Below, in pieces: positions 31,958-40,098 of a stretch of DNA of 64,000 nucleotides; within the stretch, counting starts at the first letter, position 1, and each line of letters opens with the position of its first letter. Source of the stretch: a virus. The notes below the pieces were generated by a model. That model did not search any database, was not told where the DNA came from, and was given only the letters and a program-made list of their open reading frames with translations. The stretch is taken from IMG/VR virus record IMGVR_UViG_3300041411_000080, positions 1 through 64,000 of that record. The stretch is one strand, 5' to 3'. The position numbers and the translations under genes are program-made.

Positions 31958-32174
31958 AGTGGTTAGTCGAATGGATGACACATAACAAACTAATAACAAA
32001 TCCTGCCATTGAAAGCCAAGTACAGATATGCCAGCGAAGTTTACCGCCATCATGGAATACGACAGGGTTATTGGGAACAGGTCCTCTCGATTGCCATGTA
32101 AGTTGGATGAATAGGAACATCAGACATATGAACACTAGTGGTGTCAAATGCCACAAGCTAAAATTGTCGAACAT
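31956..32174 (-). CDS. small membrane protein, 72 aa, two helices
   Basis: Transmembrane stretches LTPLVFICLMFLFIQLTW and WLSMAGFVISLLCVI with a polar loop (QSRGPVPNNPVVFHDGGKLR). No ribosome site as strong as its neighbours. No family recognised. Confidence 0.76.
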   Translation of the reverse strand: MFDNFSLWHLTPLVFICLMFLFIQLTWQSRGPVPNNPVVFHDGGKLRWHICTWLSMAGFVISLLCVIHSTNH

Positions 32175-32201
32175 AAATCACCAAAAAAGAAATAAAAGAA
32201 A

Positions 32202-32223
32202 GCTCCTACCCGAAGGTAGGAGC
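32202..32223 (-). terminator. rho-independent terminator, UUCG loop
   Basis: GCTCCTACC-TTCG-GGTAGGAGC then TTTCTTTTATTT on the minus strand. Ends the NAMPT operon. Confidence 0.85.
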
Positions 32224-32232
32224 GATATGCCG

Positions 32233-32637
32233 TTACTGAGGGTTGTAGTCGATGTGACGAGTGGCGTCAATCATATCGAACGCAAGGATGTTAGTAATCT
32301 TACCTGCGGTGGTTTCGTGTTTACGAACCGAGATAGAGAACTCCTTGTGTTTAGGTTCTGTTTGGAGACGCACGAAAGTTTCTGCGAATGGACCGTAAGG
32401 TTCACAAGTAAAACTGACGCTATCCTCAGACCAGACTGGATTGATCAACCGGCAACATACGCGATCCATGTTAACTTCACGCATACGTCGGAACCACCAA
32501 GTGATATCCAGATCCCCACGGATAGGGGAACCGAACTCACAATACACTCCATCCTTAACACATGGCTGCTTAAGGAATTCCTCAAGTGCAATGCGAAAGG
32601 CGGGAGACTTACGGGTCAAATCGATTTCGTAATGCAT
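32233..32637 (-). CDS. hypothetical phage protein, 134 aa, NAMPT operon
   Basis: ATG 32635-32637 behind GGGG, next to the NAMPT-like stop codon. Beta-rich body (VYCEFGSPIRGDLDITWWFR, KEFSISVRKHETTAG). Third gene of the PRPP synthetase - NAMPT transcript, before the terminator, so a role in the same process is possible. No family recognised. Confidence 0.82.
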   Translation of the reverse strand: MHYEIDLTRKSPAFRIALEEFLKQPCVKDGVYCEFGSPIRGDLDITWWFRRMREVNMDRVCCRLINPVWSEDSVSFTCEPYGPFAETFVRLQTEPKHKEFSISVRKHETTAGKITNILAFDMIDATRHIDYNPQ

Positions 32638-32638
32638 A

Positions 32639-34375
32639 TTACCCCAGCATGGCTCGTTCACGGACTTGAGCGAAAGTTACTTCATTAGGGAACTTGCCAT
32701 CTTTGAAGATGACTTTCAGTTCACCCGAGGAAGTATCGATCTCATCAATCCCGAAAGTTTGGTTCTGTTGCAGAACGTAGTCACCTGCTTCATCACGGAC
32801 AACCTTCAGGAAACCTTTAGCCGATTTCTTGTTGGTTTCACCTTCGGTCTTAGGTGCTTTGAACAGTTCAACGAACAGGTCGTCTACTTGAACAGCGGTA
32901 GCTTTAACCGCAAAGCCGAAAGTGTCACGGGTGTTGTGCTGATAGGTGTAAGAACCGATACCCAGTACCCAGTTAGACGATGCAAAGCCTTTCTTCATCA
33001 GGCGACGCATGATCTCTTCGGTACGGGCTACAGTGATCGAGTCACCATAGATCAAGCCGATACGTTCGTGGAGAACTTTGAAGCCTTTCTCGTTGATAGT
33101 ACCACCGAAGGTTTCCCACAGCAGTTCAACTGCACCACGTTGTTCAGGAGTCAGTTCAACAGGAACGTATTCGTACCCATCGCGCTCCAATACAACCTTG
33201 CGGATCTGACCATCGACACTGACGTATTTACCAGTGATAGATTTACCTGCATGAATCATGTCCGAGATTTCAGACACGGTGAAGATCTCAGCGCCACAGA
33301 TTACTTCTACAGGATCACCCGAGTCAGGACGAACCACAACTTTAGCCAGACCGTTAGCATCCGGTTGACGACCGAGGATCTCAGCCTTAATGGATGGGAA
33401 GACGTTGGTCAGAACACCCCAGAAGTCAAAGCTGTCCGATACCAGAGAGATGATCCCTTTAGGTACCTTAACAGTAATGGCTTCAATGATGAACTCACGT
33501 TCTGCTTCCAGCTTCAGGGTATTGAGTTCGTCAGCAGTAAAGTCTGCTTCGGTCTTACCCAGCTCCTTCAGCTTAACAGCCAGACGGTACAGGATGTTCG
33601 AAGTGGCGACGGCGTGTTCGGTAGCTACTACGGAAGCGGCCAGGAACTCTTTGTCAGCATCTGCAAAGTACATGTCTTCAACGAAGTCAATCGCTGGCAG
33701 AGTGTCAGTACCTTTGAAGAACACCAAGTGACCAGCGTTCGAGAATGCAGCTGCTTGTGGGTTGTTGATACCACGCAGTGCAAAGTCGTGACCTTGGAAG
33801 TCAACACCTTCGATTGGAGAACCAGTCAGGTGTGCGAAGTGTTCCAGTACACGGCGATACTCGTAAGCGATGGTGGTGTTGCAGACCATAGCCCAGATCA
33901 ACGAGGACATGAAGGTTTCGAGATAGTTCACAACCCAGTAGAACTCAGGGAGCGTATTGTAGATCACGTAACCCGGAACGTTCATGTTCAGGCGGGAACC
34001 TTCTGGTACCGACAGTACAGTAATAGGCAGGTAACCCAGATCGTGCAGAGCAGCCATGGCTTCGATGTCAACCATACCTTCACCGAGGTAAGTATCCATA
34101 CGACGCTTGTAACGACGGATCACAGTGGCCTTGTCTTTCTTGAAGAAACTGGCATCCCAGATACCGGCAACTTCACGCATTACGGCTTGGATACCAAACC
34201 AAACAACTTTGTGGTCCCAGAACATCGATTGGGACTTAGAACCCAGGAACAAGCGGTCAGCACGTGGAGTACCGTTACCGTAAGCGAAGTTAGTGCCGTA
34301 TGGATACAGAGGACCGTGCCCCATTTTGTAACCATCAGCTACGGTTGGACCAAACAGTTGAAAGTTAGTAGACAT
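32639..34375 (-). CDS. nicotinamide phosphoribosyltransferase-like (NAMPT/Namat type)
   Basis: NAMPT joins nicotinamide to PRPP to give NMN. Seen in order: HDFALRGINNPQAAAFSNAG (PRPP/nicotinamide pocket), HLVFFKGTDTLPAI, VVATEHAVATS, LVSDSFDFWGV, VVVRPDSGDP and IYGDSITV, which match the family blocks. Length 578 against about 490 in the human enzyme. It follows a PRPP-synthetase-like gene by nine bases. In the phage NAD+ reconstitution route NARP1, proteins annotated as this pair (Adps and Namat) instead make ADP-ribose-pyrophosphate and join it to nicotinamide; sequence reading alone cannot tell which substrate is used here. Expected role: restoring NAD+ for LigA and against NADase defences. 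Confidence 0.92.
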   Translation of the reverse strand: MSTNFQLFGPTVADGYKMGHGPLYPYGTNFAYGNGTPRADRLFLGSKSQSMFWDHKVVWFGIQAVMREVAGIWDASFFKKDKATVIRRYKRRMDTYLGEGMVDIEAMAALHDLGYLPITVLSVPEGSRLNMNVPGYVIYNTLPEFYWVVNYLETFMSSLIWAMVCNTTIAYEYRRVLEHFAHLTGSPIEGVDFQGHDFALRGINNPQAAAFSNAGHLVFFKGTDTLPAIDFVEDMYFADADKEFLAASVVATEHAVATSNILYRLAVKLKELGKTEADFTADELNTLKLEAEREFIIEAITVKVPKGIISLVSDSFDFWGVLTNVFPSIKAEILGRQPDANGLAKVVVRPDSGDPVEVICGAEIFTVSEISDMIHAGKSITGKYVSVDGQIRKVVLERDGYEYVPVELTPEQRGAVELLWETFGGTINEKGFKVLHERIGLIYGDSITVARTEEIMRRLMKKGFASSNWVLGIGSYTYQHNTRDTFGFAVKATAVQVDDLFVELFKAPKTEGETNKKSAKGFLKVVRDEAGDYVLQQNQTFGIDEIDTSSGELKVIFKDGKFPNEVTFAQVRERAMLG

Positions 34376-34384
34376 GTAGTTTCC

Positions 34385-35266
34385 TTAGATGGCAAGCCAA
34401 TTCATTTTTGGATTTACGAGACCGTTACCGTCAGTGTTGCCGGTAGCAGTAGGTTGGAACGAGTTGGTGGTAGTAACACGATCGAAGAGTTCGGTTACAA
34501 CTTCAGTACCGTAGCTGAAGATACCGTGAGTAACCCAGAGTTCAAGACTCAGAGGTTCGTATTCACGGATAGCTTTAGCCAGAGCAATAAAGGTACGACC
34601 ACCGTCACAGATGTCATCGACTACGAGCAGACGCTTGTTACCCACATGGGCATCAAAGCGAGTACCGGTGATTTCCATGGTTTCCAGATCACGATCTTTA
34701 GTAGCGCAGATGTAACCTGCTGCACCCAGTTCGGTAGCCAGTGCTTTAACGCGTTTCTGCGCACCAGCATCTGGAGCTACCAAATAGACTTCACTGAAAT
34801 CCATGTTACCGTAATAGGTATCACGACGCATGACATCCGCCAGAGGACGTACAACCGAACGCTTGATCAGCGCCGGAGTAACGTCACTGTGTGGGTCAAG
34901 CAAAGTCACTTTAGTGAAAGCCAGACGGTTGATTACGTCAGCAAACACTGCAATGCCATTTGCTTCACCCGGATTGCATACTCGGTCTTGCCGAGCGTAC
35001 GGCGTGTAACCCATCTCCAGAGCGACAGGCATGTCGGGATCGATACGACGGATCGCATCTACTACCAGCATCAGTTCAAAGCAAGTATCTGCCGAGTTGA
35101 GGTATGTCTTAAGTACAATCTCAGAAGCTGTGTCAATCCGTTCACGTACAGGTTGTGGAAGGCGAGGGTTTACCTCACCTCCTTTGAAGACTGGAGCTGA
35201 ACTGTTAATCCAGCTAGTACGGATGGTTTGACCCGCTTCGTGACGAACCAATTGAATTTCAATCAT
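34385..35266 (-). CDS. ribose-phosphate pyrophosphokinase-like (Prs/Adps type)
   Basis: PRPP synthetase transfers pyrophosphate from ATP to ribose 5-phosphate. Visible: GYTPYARQDR (86-95), LLDPHSDV (ribose/Mg region), and the PRPP loop VVDDICDGGRTF (about 217-228; the usual form is V-D-D-x-x-D-T-G-G-T). Length 293 fits the family. Start at ATG 35264-35266 with AAGG upstream. A promoter element lies 34 bases away, so it leads a three-gene transcript with the NAMPT-like enzyme. The NARP1 enzyme Adps, which acts on ADP-ribose, belongs to this family and is the main alternative. Confidence 0.92.
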   Translation of the reverse strand: MIEIQLVRHEAGQTIRTSWINSSAPVFKGGEVNPRLPQPVRERIDTASEIVLKTYLNSADTCFELMLVVDAIRRIDPDMPVALEMGYTPYARQDRVCNPGEANGIAVFADVINRLAFTKVTLLDPHSDVTPALIKRSVVRPLADVMRRDTYYGNMDFSEVYLVAPDAGAQKRVKALATELGAAGYICATKDRDLETMEITGTRFDAHVGNKRLLVVDDICDGGRTFIALAKAIREYEPLSLELWVTHGIFSYGTEVVTELFDRVTTTNSFQPTATGNTDGNGLVNPKMNWLAI

Positions 35267-35299
35267 GATCGATACCTTGGTTAGATTCATTACACCACA

Positions 35300-35325
35300 G
35301 TGATATAAATCTGAAATTTATTGAG
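35300..35325 (-). promoter_or_regulatory. early-type promoter (P8)
   Basis: AATTTCAGATTTATATCAC on the minus strand, 34 bases before the Prs-like gene. A near-perfect consensus copy. Confidence 0.65.
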
Positions 35326-35330
35326 TTGAC

Positions 35331-35519
35331 CTAGAACCCAGCTAAAGTAGCTAACAGCTTGAAAATTCCCGCAACTACACTTAGGAGAATGCCGTAGAGA
35401 CTGATAACCCATCCAAGGGTCATCAGTCCGGCAAAGCCGGAATGGTTGTCTTTCATCAGGTAGCACATCAAAGACATGATGAAGAAGAATGTCCAGAGTA
35501 CTGTGTGTGCAATAATCAT
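35331..35519 (-). CDS. small membrane protein, 62 aa, two helices
   Basis: ATG 35517-35519 behind AAAGG, just past the rtcB stop. Hydrophobic stretches HTVLWTFFFIMSLMCYLM and VISLYGILLSVVAGIF. Last gene before the NAMPT promoter. Unknown function. Confidence 0.78.
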   Translation of the reverse strand: MIIAHTVLWTFFFIMSLMCYLMKDNHSGFAGLMTLGWVISLYGILLSVVAGIFKLLATLAGF

Positions 35520-35521
35520 AA

Positions 35522-36766
35522 TTAACCTTTTACGCAAACGATTTGCTTGAGTGTATGAACGATCTCAACGAGGTCAGCCTGAGCAGCCATAACGTCTTCA
35601 ATGTTCTTGTAAGCCTTAGGGGTTTCATCCAAGACTTCTTTATCTTTACGACATTCAACACCGAAAGTATCACGTAGGTGATCTTCCATGGTGAAGACTT
35701 TCTTAGCCTGGTTACGGGACATCACCCGACCAGCACCATGAGAACACGAGCAGAAGGATTCTTCGTTACCCAGCCCACGAACGATGAAAGACTTAGCACC
35801 CATCGAGCCAGGGATAATACCCAGTTGATCTTTCTGTGCCGACACTGCACCTTTACGCGTCACGACGACTTGCTCACCGAAATGGGTCTCTTCCGACACG
35901 TAGTTGTGGTGGCAGTTAACTGCATTCAAGGTGGTGGTGATAGGACGACCCATGAACTTAGCGAAGGCTTCGATGGTGTTACGCATCATTACCGAACGGT
36001 TGAGTGCAGCAAATCGCTGAGCAGCCAGTACACCACGACGGTAGTCATTGTAGCTCTCGGTATCGATATTCAGGTAAGCGAGATCTTGATCAACAAGCTG
36101 AATACCCGCTTGGATCATTTCTTCTTTAGCCTGATTGATGAACAATGTACCGATAGCATTACCTACACCACGTGAACCGGAGTGCAACATAATCCACACA
36201 CGTTGTTCTTCGTCTAGACAGATCTCCACGAAGTGGTTACCAGTACCCAGAGTACCACAATGGTTGAATGCGTTATCCACAGCTCGCTTCAGAGTTTTGT
36301 ATTTACCCGACAGGTAAGCGAACTCTGATCTGATCGCCTGGACTTCTGTTTGCATCGCCATATCCAGCTTATCATAGACGATCGAGAAGTTACCCCATGC
36401 ACCACGGTCACCAGGACGACCGTTATTAGTGCGACCATGTGGCACTGCGGCTTCGATCAGACTACGTAGACCCGACAAGTCATCAGGTAGGTCTGATGCT
36501 ACGAAGTTGGTCATCTGTGCGGCCATACCGCAACCTAGGTCTACCCCTACAGCTGCCGGAATGATAGCTTGTTTAGTGGCGATCACGGAACCAATGGTTG
36601 CACCTTTACCAAGATGTACGTCAGGCATTACTGCAAGATGCTTGTGGATGAATGGGAGGTTAGCAATATTTTTCAATTGCTTCAGAGCTTCGGCCTCCAC
36701 AGGAACACCTTTAACCCAAGCTTTGATGGGAGTTTCGTTTTCAGCAGACAGATTAATGTACGACAT
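35522..36766 (-). CDS. rtcB: RNA-splicing ligase RtcB
   Basis: Joins RNA 3'-phosphate (or 2',3'-cyclic phosphate) to 5'-OH with GTP and manganese. Motifs: MPDVHLGKGATIGSV, GVDLGCGM (metal ligands Asp 76 and Cys 79), LGTGNHFVEI, HSGSRGVGN, HHNYV, IPGSMG and SHGAGR, the last holding the histidine that carries GMP. Length 414 matches the E. coli protein (408). All catalytic residues appear intact. No RtcA or archease neighbour. With the RNA ligase and Thg1-like protein it points to tRNA or rRNA repair after nuclease attack (inference). Confidence 0.96.
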   Translation of the reverse strand: MSYINLSAENETPIKAWVKGVPVEAEALKQLKNIANLPFIHKHLAVMPDVHLGKGATIGSVIATKQAIIPAAVGVDLGCGMAAQMTNFVASDLPDDLSGLRSLIEAAVPHGRTNNGRPGDRGAWGNFSIVYDKLDMAMQTEVQAIRSEFAYLSGKYKTLKRAVDNAFNHCGTLGTGNHFVEICLDEEQRVWIMLHSGSRGVGNAIGTLFINQAKEEMIQAGIQLVDQDLAYLNIDTESYNDYRRGVLAAQRFAALNRSVMMRNTIEAFAKFMGRPITTTLNAVNCHHNYVSEETHFGEQVVVTRKGAVSAQKDQLGIIPGSMGAKSFIVRGLGNEESFCSCSHGAGRVMSRNQAKKVFTMEDHLRDTFGVECRKDKEVLDETPKAYKNIEDVMAAQADLVEIVHTLKQIVCVKG

Positions 36767-36797
36767 TTAAAACCTCACACAGACGGAAAGAGATTGC

Positions 36798-37001
36798 TTA
36801 TTTAAGGAACAGTTGGCCACCGATGAAACCAGTGGCTAATGAAAAGACGATACCTAGTACCTTGCACCATGTGGCGTATTTGTTATAACGCTTCCATAGT
36901 TCGTAAGGTGTCCCAACCTTCTTACGGTTGAAGTAGATTTCACCGCTAGCACCAGCGAGGGCGAAAAGCAGTATCAGTGTAAATAACAGGTAAGCTGTCA
37001 T
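36798..37001 (-). CDS. small membrane protein, 67 aa
   Basis: N-terminal hydrophobic helix (YLLFTLILLFALAGASG), basic loop, second helix (VLGIVFSLATGFIGGQLF). Four-base overlap with the gene upstream. No family recognised. Confidence 0.78.
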   Translation of the reverse strand: MTAYLLFTLILLFALAGASGEIYFNRKKVGTPYELWKRYNKYATWCKVLGIVFSLATGFIGGQLFLK

Positions 37002-37276
37002 TGATGATTCTCCAATAGTCGTCTGACGGCATCACTGGTGTACGGAACATGTGACATCATCTCATTCAAGGCTTGTGCCAAGAGACTAGTGTCAGGGACC
37101 GATGTGAAACCTTTTGGAATAGGCAATAAACCCGGACGAACTCTGCGGCGGGGGTCCATTGCATAGAATCCGCCTACCAAGTATGGTTTCGGTGCCTCTA
37201 GACAACGTCTGTTCCAAAAGAACTTCGGGGCTCCATGCGGATGTGCCCATGGTGACCTAGGAAATCCGTAATGCAT
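36998..37276 (-). CDS. hypothetical phage protein, 92 aa
   Basis: Unusual start rich in His, Pro and aromatic residues (HYGFPRSPWAHPHGAPKFFW), then a basic Pro-rich stretch and a C-terminal helix. A later in-frame ATG is possible as the start. Overlaps the gene upstream by 20 bases. Confidence 0.7.
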   Translation of the reverse strand: MHYGFPRSPWAHPHGAPKFFWNRRCLEAPKPYLVGGFYAMDPRRRVRPGLLPIPKGFTSVPDTSLLAQALNEMMSHVPYTSDAVRRLLENHQ

Positions 37277-37439
37277 TGTACACCGCCGTAACTAAGCCAA
37301 TGAAACTAATGGTTACTCCAACCATTTGACATTTGTCGACCTTCGAGTAACGCCCTTCTTTTAAGAACCACTTAAATGGTGCAAACCCCACACCTATGGT
37401 TATTGCCGTACCGATGAAAATCAGTAACCCACCTATCAT
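37257..37439 (-). CDS. small membrane protein, 60 aa, two helices
   Basis: Stretches GGLLIFIGTAITIGVGFA and MVGVTISFIGLVTAVY with a basic loop. AGGTTT lies before the ATG. Unknown function. Confidence 0.75.
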   Translation of the reverse strand: MIGGLLIFIGTAITIGVGFAPFKWFLKEGRYSKVDKCQMVGVTISFIGLVTAVYNALRIS

Positions 37440-37461
37440 AAAACCTCCGAGACGGTATAAA

Positions 37462-37482
37462 GGCCCTCCCGAAGGAGAGCCC
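37462..37482 (-). terminator. rho-independent terminator, UUCG loop
   Basis: GGCTCTCC-TTC-GGGAGGGCC, with T-rich sequence on both sides, after the 37487-37654 gene. Confidence 0.7.
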
Positions 37483-37486
37483 TTTT

Positions 37487-37654
37487 TTATACGCTAAGCA
37501 TCATTAAGAAGCCAGCAAAAGCAACTCCAGCACCCACCAAGTACATGAGTACATTTAGGATATTACCGATACGAGATCGGCGAGTTGGAGCTGTATCAAT
37601 AAAGGTGGCAAGTGAAACCAGTGCACACCCTATGATGATCATAACTAGTGACAT
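37487..37654 (-). CDS. small membrane protein, 55 aa, two helices
   Basis: ATG 37652-37654 behind TGAGG. SLVMIIIGCALVSLATF and VLMYLVGAGVAFAGFLMML are membrane-spanning; between them a basic loop (TRRSRIG). Unknown. Confidence 0.75.
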   Translation of the reverse strand: MSLVMIIIGCALVSLATFIDTAPTRRSRIGNILNVLMYLVGAGVAFAGFLMMLSV

Positions 37655-37662
37655 TACCCACC

Positions 37663-38028
37663 TCAGTTCAATGAGACTAAGTTGCCATAGTCGTTTTGCA
37701 TGCAAGTATTAAAAGATTGCACGTAAGTTTCAATTGGGGTTTTATGCCATTTGTACACTTGTGGTGCTTCTTCTATTACTCTGGGCAGAACGCGGTAAAG
37801 AACGTTATCTTTGTTGCGCACGCCGTAACCTTTCATGGCTTGAAGGTTCTGTTTCCACTTAGGGAGACTTTCACCTCGTTGTTTAGCTTCTGCTCCAGCT
37901 TTAGCCATCAAGGCTGCACTGTCACAATAAAGCTGATCAACCACCACTTGCTCGCCATGGGCCATGGTAGGGATCATTAAGACTCCTACCAGCAACCCTA
38001 GACGCAGTACGTGTGTTAAACATTGCAT
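37663..38028 (-). CDS. exported protein with signal peptide, 121 aa
   Basis: Signal sequence HVLRLGLLVGVLMIPTMAHG with likely cleavage after AHG. The mature part is basic and helical, with one Cys near the start (LYCDSAALMAKAGAEAKQRG) and one near the end (SFNTCMQN), a layout shared with the 21391-21732 product. Probably periplasmic; perhaps acting on the cell envelope or on superinfecting phage, which is speculation. Confidence 0.8.
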   Translation of the reverse strand: MQCLTHVLRLGLLVGVLMIPTMAHGEQVVVDQLYCDSAALMAKAGAEAKQRGESLPKWKQNLQAMKGYGVRNKDNVLYRVLPRVIEEAPQVYKWHKTPIETYVQSFNTCMQNDYGNLVSLN

Positions 38029-38078
38029 CACGTTGGACCTTAGTTGTTTGATTCAGAAGATAGGGTACTCAATCACCG

Positions 38079-38270
38079 TTAATAGGCTGCGAAAGCCACT
38101 CCGAGACAGAGCGCCCCGCCGATGGCTAGAATTAAACTGACCAAGAAAACGAAAGCACCTAACTCGATGTTCTCGCCGGGGTACCAACGCTTACTGGTCG
38201 TCTTAAAGATACCTATCAACCCCACTACCACCAGTGCAACCATGATCAGGATCTTAATCACTGGAGCCAC
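38079..38270 (-). CDS. small membrane protein, 63 aa, two helices
   Basis: Stretches IKILIMVALVVVGLIGIF and FVFLVSLILAIGGALCLGVA with a basic loop (KTTSKRWYPGE). Overlaps the end of the 304 aa gene by 17 bases. Unknown. Confidence 0.78.
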   Translation of the reverse strand: MAPVIKILIMVALVVVGLIGIFKTTSKRWYPGENIELGAFVFLVSLILAIGGALCLGVAFAAY

Positions 38271-39168
38271 CAGACGAACTGGAACTACTCGAATCAGAAT
38301 AACTCACTGGCGTGCAGACGTAGTCACGTTCGTAGCCACTCTTCACTTCAGTACTGATGTTAGCTGGTACGCTAATAGCAGCGAACGACTCTGGGATCTG
38401 TCGACTGAGGACTTCAGCTATGTTCCTTGGCTCAGTAGACGATACGAATGACTCGCGCTCATCAATAGCACGGACGTCCAAAGGTACATCGTCCAGAACC
38501 ACGTCAGGTTTGATGTTGTGCTCTTTCCATTCCTCATATTCGACTGCGGTCAGTTCACCAACCAGAAGCCATGGGTAGGCATCTTCGATAGCTGGATCTT
38601 CGGCGTAAGCGCGCATGAACAGCAATGGTACGGCAGCATCACCCTCAGTAACTGGATCAGAGTGTTCTACCTTAGTGGTCCACAGCTGGGCTACTTCAAT
38701 GTCACTGGTGTAAGAAATACTGGTGTCTTCAGGATTATCAAAGATAGCAATAGTGATAGCGTTATGCGTAACCACTGCACCAGTCTCATCCGTCTCGAAA
38801 TCAACCTTGTATTTAAACATGGCGTTCGATACAGCTACCTGAATAGCCTGACGGTTAACGTGTGTACTAACATCACCCGGTAGCGGGTTAAAGGTGTTAT
38901 ACTCAGCTGAACCTTCAAGGAACTTCTGGCAACGCAGTTCCCATGGATCTTTCAGTTCACCTACCAGTTGAGCAGACTCGGTGATCTTAACATGAATGGT
39001 TGGATCGAATGCAGTTTCAATAACCCAGGACACGTTAAGACGAATCCACGCATCCCAGATCTGATAACCATTCAAGCCAGATTCACATTTGACTTTAGTG
39101 TAGAGTGGGAAACCCAGCGACAAAGCTTTGCTTCGTAGTGCGGCATGTGATACAACTGCAACCGGCAT
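38254..39168 (-). CDS. hypothetical phage protein with Ser-rich tail, 304 aa
   Basis: Unrecognised acidic protein, probably beta-rich (WIRLNVSWVIETAFDPTIHV, HNAITIAIFDN), ending in a run of Ser and Gly after TPVSYSD. Low-complexity tails of this kind are usually flexible linkers. AAGGAAATAAAC stands before the ATG. Confidence 0.85.
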   Translation of the reverse strand: MPVAVVSHAALRSKALSLGFPLYTKVKCESGLNGYQIWDAWIRLNVSWVIETAFDPTIHVKITESAQLVGELKDPWELRCQKFLEGSAEYNTFNPLPGDVSTHVNRQAIQVAVSNAMFKYKVDFETDETGAVVTHNAITIAIFDNPEDTSISYTSDIEVAQLWTTKVEHSDPVTEGDAAVPLLFMRAYAEDPAIEDAYPWLLVGELTAVEYEEWKEHNIKPDVVLDDVPLDVRAIDERESFVSSTEPRNIAEVLSRQIPESFAAISVPANISTEVKSGYERDYVCTPVSYSDSSSSSSSGGSSD

Positions 39169-39179
39169 GTTTATTTCCT

Positions 39180-39377
39180 TCAGTTAGTTGTTGTTAGCTC
39201 TTCGACCATTCGTTTCAGAGTCGAGACTTCTTTAGTCAGCTTAGAGATGTTCTCAGCTTGAGCTGCTACCATTTGTTCCAACTCAACCAGCCGATCTTTC
39301 TTCGATGATTTCTTTTCTTTCACTGGGACTTTACCCCGACTGAATACTTTTGAAAGGAGTTGCCAAAGATCATTCAT
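39180..39377 (-). CDS. small coiled-coil protein, 65 aa
   Basis: Basic first half (RGKVPVKEKKSSKKD) and a clear heptad helix (LVELEQMVAAQAENISKLTK, then EVSTLKRMVEEL), probably forming oligomers. One-base overlap with the gene upstream. Unknown role. Confidence 0.8.
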   Translation of the reverse strand: MNDLWQLLSKVFSRGKVPVKEKKSSKKDRLVELEQMVAAQAENISKLTKEVSTLKRMVEELTTTN

Positions 39378-39808
39378 TAAATGACGTCCTTATAACGCCA
39401 GTCACCGTAAGGTACGCCAACACGATACGCATTGGTTTCGTTTGGTTCCTGTGGTGTATGAAATACTGTCAGCATCATCGTTAGACGATAACAGTGATAG
39501 CGTTGTTCGAGTTGGATCTCATAAGTATCGTCTGTCGAGTCGATTATCACTTTACCCATGTACTTGGGTACAGCGAGTTGATACTTGTCATAGATCTCGA
39601 ACTCGAATTTACCAGTGTAGTTCTGTAGGGCTGGGACGACACTCGTATTAAAGATTGCCCAACCATCAGGGAACTGGATCTCAAGTGGCACTACCCAATG
39701 GACTTTACCATTTACCTTTCCACCATCCTTCGTCCAAGGAGATTCAAAGAGATCACCCTTAACGCCGGGATATAGCGGAATGCTAACAACTGTAGAGGCT
39801 GTCGTCAT
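39377..39808 (-). CDS. hypothetical phage protein, 143 aa
   Basis: Beta-rich throughout (VHWVVPLEIQFPDGWAIF, GKFEFEIYDKYQLAV, YRLTMMLTVFH), suggesting a sandwich fold. GAGG stands before the ATG. No family recognised. Confidence 0.84.
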   Translation of the reverse strand: MTTASTVVSIPLYPGVKGDLFESPWTKDGGKVNGKVHWVVPLEIQFPDGWAIFNTSVVPALQNYTGKFEFEIYDKYQLAVPKYMGKVIIDSTDDTYEIQLEQRYHCYRLTMMLTVFHTPQEPNETNAYRVGVPYGDWRYKDVI

Positions 39809-39822
39809 AATAACCTCCGTGG

Positions 39823-40098
39823 TTATTGGTATTGGGTTCCAAGGTAATGCTCGTCCATATACTTATTCCAATCTTCAGCCACGGCCATCACGTTGTGGAG
39901 TCTGGTCGAGTTGTAATAAGCATTATTGTTAAACCGCATCACTTGTTTAAAGTCTTTGAGTGCTTTCTTCACACCCGCCGGACTAGGGTCTTTCCTGATG
40001 TCGTAAGCTACTTGACGAACGCAGTAATGCCATTCATCAAACTCCCCGTCTAGCTTACCCATCTTGTTGCGTATTCGTTGGTTATAGCCGTATTTCAT
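39823..40098 (-). CDS. hypothetical helical protein, 91 aa
   Basis: Basic, helical (SPAGVKKALKDFKQVMRF), rich in Asn and Tyr. ATGA overlap with the gene upstream. Unknown. Confidence 0.82.
   Translation of the reverse strand: MKYGYNQRIRNKMGKLDGEFDEWHYCVRQVAYDIRKDPSPAGVKKALKDFKQVMRFNNNAYYNSTRLHNVMAVAEDWNKYMDEHYLGTQYQ

Noticed and set aside
32666-35200. 844-codon open frame on the plus strand
   Set aside because: It is antisense to the NAMPT-like and Prs-like genes, whose motifs are clear on the minus strand; the translation shows no family and arises from codon bias of the real genes.
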